The notes below the pieces were generated by a model, which saw only the letters and a list, made by a program, of their open reading frames with translations, ran no database searches and was not told where the DNA came from. Shown here piece by piece: positions 22,265-25,290 of a DNA stretch of 25,290 bases. The first letter of the stretch is position 1. Each line of letters starts with the position of its first letter. The stretch comes from Acidaminococcus fermentans_A (GTDB lineage Bacteria; Bacillota; Negativicutes; Acidaminococcales; Acidaminococcaceae), in NCBI RefSeq assembly GCF_052216985.1, contig NZ_JBQOUY010000032.1, positions 1 to 25,290 on the forward strand. The letters run 5' to 3'. The translations under genes and the position numbers were made by a program.

Positions 22265-23821
22265 ATGAGCGTTTTGGATGTTGCCCATCTGTCCCACAGT
22301 TATGGGGGACGAGATATTTTCGACGATGTTTCTTTCCGCCTGGAAAAAGGGGAGCACGTGGCCCTGGTGGGGGCCAACGGAGAAGGAAAATCCACCTTTA
22401 TGGCCATCATCACCGGCAAACTGAGCCCGGATGAAGGGAAGGTCACCTGGGCCCGGCGGACCAAGGTTGGCTATCTGGACCAGCATTCCGTGCTGGTGCC
22501 CGGGATGACCATCCGGGAGACTCTACGCACCGCCTTCCAGGACCTGGTGGAACAGGAACAGGAGATGCTGGCGGATTACGACAAAATGGAAGGCGCTTCC
22601 CAGGAGGAAATGGACCGGCTCATGGAAGAAGTGGGAGAGATCCAGGAACGGCTGGAAGCGGCGGATTACTACAACCTGGATGCCAAGATCGAGGAAGTGG
22701 CCGGGGGCCTGGGGCTCCGGGACATCGGCCTGGAACACAAGGTGGACGAGCTGTCTGGGGGCCAGCGGACCAAGGTGCTCCTGACCAAGCTGCTGTTGGA
22801 GAATCCGGACATCCTGCTCCTGGACGAACCCACCAACTACCTGGATGCGGAACACATCCAGTGGCTCACCCGGTACCTCCAGGACTATGAAAATGCCTTC
22901 ATCTTGATTTCCCACGATGTGCCCTTCTTGAACGCGGTGACCAACATCATCTGGCATGTGGACAACCTGAAGCTGGACCGGTACACCGGGAACTATGAAA
23001 AGTTCGAAGAGATGGCGGCCCTGAAACGGCGCCAGGAAGAAGCCGCCTACGAACGGCAGCAGGCGGAAATCAAAAAGGAACAGGACTTCATCGCCCGGAA
23101 CAAGGCCCGGGTGGCCACCCGGGGCATGGCCAACAGTCGGCAGAAAAAGCTGGACAAGATGGAGATCCTTACCAAACGGGCGGAAAAACCCAAACCCCAT
23201 TTCCGGTTCTTGGAAGACCGGACACCGTCCCGGTTCGTGCTGACGGCTTCCAATCTGGTACTGGGATATGATGTGCCTCTTACCCAACAGGTGGATCTGA
23301 AGCTGGAAAGAGGACAGAAAATCGCCATCCGGGGCACCAACGGCCTGGGAAAATCTACCCTGCTGAAGACCCTGCTGGGGATGATCCCGCCGGTGGCCGG
23401 CAGTGTGGAACAGGGGGATTTCGTTTCCGTAGGGTATTTCGAACAGGAAAGCGCCAAGGGGAACCAGAACACCGCCCTGGAGGAACTGTGGCAGGAATAT
23501 CCGGGGATGAGCAATTCGGAAGTCCGGGCAGCCCTGGCGGCCTGCGGACTCACCAACGACCACATCACTACTAAGATGACTGCCCTGTCCGGGGGCGAGG
23601 CGGCCAAGGTGCGGCTGTGCAAGATCATGCAGCGGCCGGCCAACCTGCTGGTGCTGGACGAACCCACCAACCACCTGGACGTGGAGGCCAAGGAAGAGCT
23701 CCAGCGGGCCCTCCGGGAATACAAGGGAACCCTGCTGCTGGTGTCCCACGAACCGGAATTCTACGAAGACTGGGTGGACCAGGTGTGGAATATCGAGGGA
23801 TGGTCTACGAAGATTGTATAA
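22265..23821 (+). CDS. ABC-F family ATPase (YbiT/YkpA-like)
   Basis: Soluble twin-cassette ATPase of 518 aa without membrane domains; ABC-F proteins act on the ribosome as translation factors or antibiotic-protection proteins. Cassette 1: Walker A GANGEGKST (36-44), signature LSGGQRTKVLL, Walker B LLLDEPTNYLDAEH. The linker (about 240-320) is rich in Lys, Arg, Glu and Gln, as expected of the P-site tRNA-interaction motif. Cassette 2: Walker A GTNGLGKST, signature LSGGEAAKVRL, Walker B LVLDEPTNHLDVEA. The sequence pattern is closest to the YbiT/YkpA housekeeping branch, so resistance is not implied. Start ATG 22265 follows AGGAG. The leader carries stable hairpins. It is followed after about 60 nt by a hydrogenase gene. 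Confidence 0.95.
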   Translation: MSVLDVAHLSHSYGGRDIFDDVSFRLEKGEHVALVGANGEGKSTFMAIITGKLSPDEGKVTWARRTKVGYLDQHSVLVPGMTIRETLRTAFQDLVEQEQEMLADYDKMEGASQEEMDRLMEEVGEIQERLEAADYYNLDAKIEEVAGGLGLRDIGLEHKVDELSGGQRTKVLLTKLLLENPDILLLDEPTNYLDAEHIQWLTRYLQDYENAFILISHDVPFLNAVTNIIWHVDNLKLDRYTGNYEKFEEMAALKRRQEEAAYERQQAEIKKEQDFIARNKARVATRGMANSRQKKLDKMEILTKRAEKPKPHFRFLEDRTPSRFVLTASNLVLGYDVPLTQQVDLKLERGQKIAIRGTNGLGKSTLLKTLLGMIPPVAGSVEQGDFVSVGYFEQESAKGNQNTALEELWQEYPGMSNSEVRAALAACGLTNDHITTKMTALSGGEAAKVRLCKIMQRPANLLVLDEPTNHLDVEAKEELQRALREYKGTLLLVSHEPEFYEDWVDQVWNIEGWSTKIV

Positions 23822-23824
23822 ATT

Positions 23825-23865
23825 GTCAATTGTCAATGGCCAAAGGAAGCCAGCGCTGCTGGCTT
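23825..23865. repeat. Heptamer half-element 6
   Basis: Two left-type heptamers, GTCAATT and GTCAATG (23825-23838), begin 4 nt after the ABC-F stop codon, followed by a GC hairpin AAGCCAGC/GCTGGCTT (23847-23865) nearly identical to the core hairpin of element 1 (9846-9862). No right arm is present; the group B hydrogenase ribosome site follows. Confidence 0.62.
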
Positions 23866-23884
23866 GGAATGAGGGGAGAAGAAC

Positions 23885-25141
23885 ATGGAAGAAAGCAAAG
23901 CGAAGAATCTGACTCTGGATGAACTGTATCACAAGATGCTGAAGCGGGCGGCGGAAGGGAAGAATGTGGAAGACATCGAAAACGCCGATCCCAAGATGAT
24001 CGAATGTCTGGCCCATCCGGAAGACACCAGCCTGGTGTGGCGGGTGAAACCCTGCACCTGTTCTGAAGACAAACAGGCGGACTGCGTGAAGGTGTGCCAG
24101 TGGGACGCCATGCACCCCAGTTCTGACGGGGTCCAGATCGATCCGGACAAATGCGTGGGCTGCCAGGCCTGCGTAGATGCCTGCAAACTGGAATCCCTGA
24201 AGACCAAGAAGGACATCATCCCGGTGGTGGAAGAACTGAAGAAGGGGGATACCCCCATCTACGCCCTGGTGGCACCGGCTTTTTCCGGCCAGTTCGGGCC
24301 GAAAGTCACTGCCGGCAAGCTGCGGACGGCCCTGAAGCTGCTGGGCTTTTCCGGGATGCTGGAAGTGGCGGTGTTCGCCGATATCCTGACGTTGAAGGAA
24401 GCCCTGGAATTTGACAAGAACGTCAACAAGGAAGGGGACTTCCAGCTGACCAGCTGCTGCTGCCCCATGTGGATCGCCATGATCCGTCGGCTGTACCATC
24501 AGCTGATGCCCAATGTGCCCGGCTCCGTATCTCCCATGATCGCCGGAGGCCGGACGGTGAAGGTGCTTCATCCGGAAGCCAAGACCGTGTTCATCGGGCC
24601 CTGCATGGCCAAGAAGGCGGAAATCAAGGAACCGGATCTGAAGGGGGCTATCGACTACGTGCTCACCTATGAAGAACTCCGGGATCTGTTCTCCACCACC
24701 AACCTGGATTTAGCGTCCCTGGAAGAGGACAATGTGCCCCACGCTTCCAAAGCCGGGATCCGCTATGCTTATGCCGGCGGGGTGGCGGCGGCTGTGGATG
24801 CCACGGTGAAGAAGCTGAATCCCCACCGGAAGATCGAAATGAAGATCCGCCGGGCAGACAGTGTGCCGGAATGCCGGGCCATGATCGACAACATCCTGAA
24901 GGGGAACCATGAAGGGAACTTCTTCGAAGGCATGGGCTGCAAAGGTGGCTGCGTAGGCGGCCCCAAGGCCCTGGTGGACCGGGAGGAAGGCAAAAAGAAC
25001 GTACAGGCCTACAGCGATGAGGCCCAGTACAATACGCCGGCGGAAAATCCCTACGTGATCGAGCTGCTGAAAAAGCTGGGCTTCGCCACGGTGGAAGAAT
25101 TCCTGGCCAAGAGTGATCTGTACGATCGGAAGTTTGATTGA
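23885..25141 (+). CDS. [FeFe]-hydrogenase, group B type
   Basis: Probable monomeric cytoplasmic hydrogenase of 418 aa. An N-terminal region of about 50 residues leads to two [4Fe-4S] sites: CTC with CVKVC (Cys57, 59, 67, 71) and CVGCQACVDAC (90-100). The H-cluster domain follows with divergent signatures: L1 is TSCCCPMW (189-196, three consecutive Cys), L2 is GPCMAKKAE (238-246, Gly replacing Met), and L3 is EGMGCKGGCVGGP (348-360). All H-cluster cysteines are kept. These differ from the group A motifs of the enzyme at 10015-11745 and match the group B pattern as I recall it. The electron donor is probably ferredoxin. ATG 23885 follows AGGGGAG. It may be co-transcribed with the ABC-F gene and ends at the hairpin of element 7. 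Confidence 0.9.
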   Translation: MEESKAKNLTLDELYHKMLKRAAEGKNVEDIENADPKMIECLAHPEDTSLVWRVKPCTCSEDKQADCVKVCQWDAMHPSSDGVQIDPDKCVGCQACVDACKLESLKTKKDIIPVVEELKKGDTPIYALVAPAFSGQFGPKVTAGKLRTALKLLGFSGMLEVAVFADILTLKEALEFDKNVNKEGDFQLTSCCCPMWIAMIRRLYHQLMPNVPGSVSPMIAGGRTVKVLHPEAKTVFIGPCMAKKAEIKEPDLKGAIDYVLTYEELRDLFSTTNLDLASLEEDNVPHASKAGIRYAYAGGVAAAVDATVKKLNPHRKIEMKIRRADSVPECRAMIDNILKGNHEGNFFEGMGCKGGCVGGPKALVDREEGKKNVQAYSDEAQYNTPAENPYVIELLKKLGFATVEEFLAKSDLYDRKFD

Positions 25142-25149
25142 GAAAAAAG

Positions 25150-25255
25150 GGGGGTGTTGCACATTACGTGCAACACCCCCGGTCTCATAAGCCGCATAGC
25201 GGCTCGGTCTCGGGTCTCGAGTCTCGAGCCGAATGAGAAATTTGCAAGCAAATTT
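25150..25255. repeat. Heptamer element 7 (may continue past the window)
   Basis: Hairpin GGGGGTGTTGCAC (25150-25162), loop ATTAC, GTGCAACACCCCC (25168-25180), preceded by AAAAAA. Then come GTCTCAT (25182-25188), hairpin AGCCGC/GCGGCT (25190-25204), and three phased heptamers GTCTCGG, GTCTCGA, GTCTCGA (25207-25227). An AT hairpin AAATTTGC/GCAAATTT (25238-25255) followed by T could terminate the hydrogenase transcript. The AT hairpin resembles the one in element 2. The right arm, if any, lies beyond 25290. Confidence 0.7.
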
Positions 25256-25290
25256 TTTGAATGTACAAACCCTAATCTGCTAACGATAAG

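Noticed and set aside
22022..22486. N-terminal extension of AsrA by 155 residues
   Set aside because: It would run through the asr promoter, the ABC-F leader and into the ABC-F gene. The ATG at 22021 has a proper ribosome site and matches the usual AsrA length.
22265..23821. Antibiotic-resistance ABC-F protein
   Set aside because: The sequence pattern resembles the housekeeping YbiT/YkpA branch. The leader structure is explained by a repeat element, and no resistance context is present.
22523..24571. Leftward ORF of 682 codons across the ABC-F and hydrogenase genes
   Set aside because: It is antisense to two clear genes, crosses their intergenic region, and contains no family motif.
9793..25255. 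CRISPR array as an explanation for the short repeats
   Set aside because: The units are 7 bp, contiguous without spacers, different between loci and scattered across seven gaps. No cas genes are present.

Overview
The window looks like chromosomal DNA of an anaerobic, fermentative member of the Negativicutes (Firmicutes with an outer membrane), most likely Acidaminococcaceae. That placement is an inference from gene content. A TonB-dependent outer-membrane receptor sits beside Firmicutes-type genes: anaerobic sulfite reductase asrABC, two different [FeFe]-hydrogenases, a sigma-54 regulator with a PrpR-type sensor domain, and an IscR/Rrf2-type regulator. Coding density is high, and most genes have strong purine-rich ribosome binding sites.

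Layout. (1) 1-4614, leftward: a class III CoA-transferase (cut by the window edge) and a dicarboxylate-type permease, preceded by their probable sigma-54 activator. A perfect -24/-12 promoter, a terminator and inverted-repeat activator sites lie between activator and permease. (2) 4796-6170, rightward: a 37-codon ORF and a DUF819 membrane protein, ending in a hairpin whose loop holds the stop codon of the convergent capA-like gene (6152-7363). (3) 7522-9787: a tight DUF969-DUF979-pyroglutamyl peptidase operon. (4) 10015-13574, leftward: a flavoprotein (NuoF-like Fe-S segment fused to a GltD-like domain) and a group A [FeFe]-hydrogenase, with a divergent Rrf2 regulator gene and a palindrome between them. 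(5) 14548-16141: tRNA-Ala(CGC) and a LarA-family racemase. (6) 16425-19002, leftward: a yfcE phosphodiesterase and TonB receptor operon. (7) 19209-22021, leftward: asrABC. (8) 22265-25141, rightward: an ABC-F ATPase and a group B-type [FeFe]-hydrogenase.

The metabolic theme is disposal of reducing equivalents in an amino- or organic-acid fermenter: H2 formation by two hydrogenase classes, sulfite reduction, 2-hydroxyacid racemisation, CoA transfer to an imported acid, and pyroglutamyl-peptide processing.

The most unusual structure is not a gene. Seven intergenic regions (about 9793-10010, 14254-14431, 16174-16419, 19044-19203, 22200-22244, 23825-23865 and 25150-25255) carry short arrays of 7-bp units. 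Each unit begins with GTC, or ends with GAC in the opposite arm, and the other four bases are largely specific to that locus. Complete copies have inverted heptamer arms around a structured core, and several are capped by GC-rich hairpins. One 33-bp hairpin-plus-heptamer end occurs twice in inverted orientation, exactly bracketing the yfcE-TonB receptor operon. I do not recognise this as a named repeat family; the nearest known analogy is the heptanucleotide tandem repeats of cyanobacteria.
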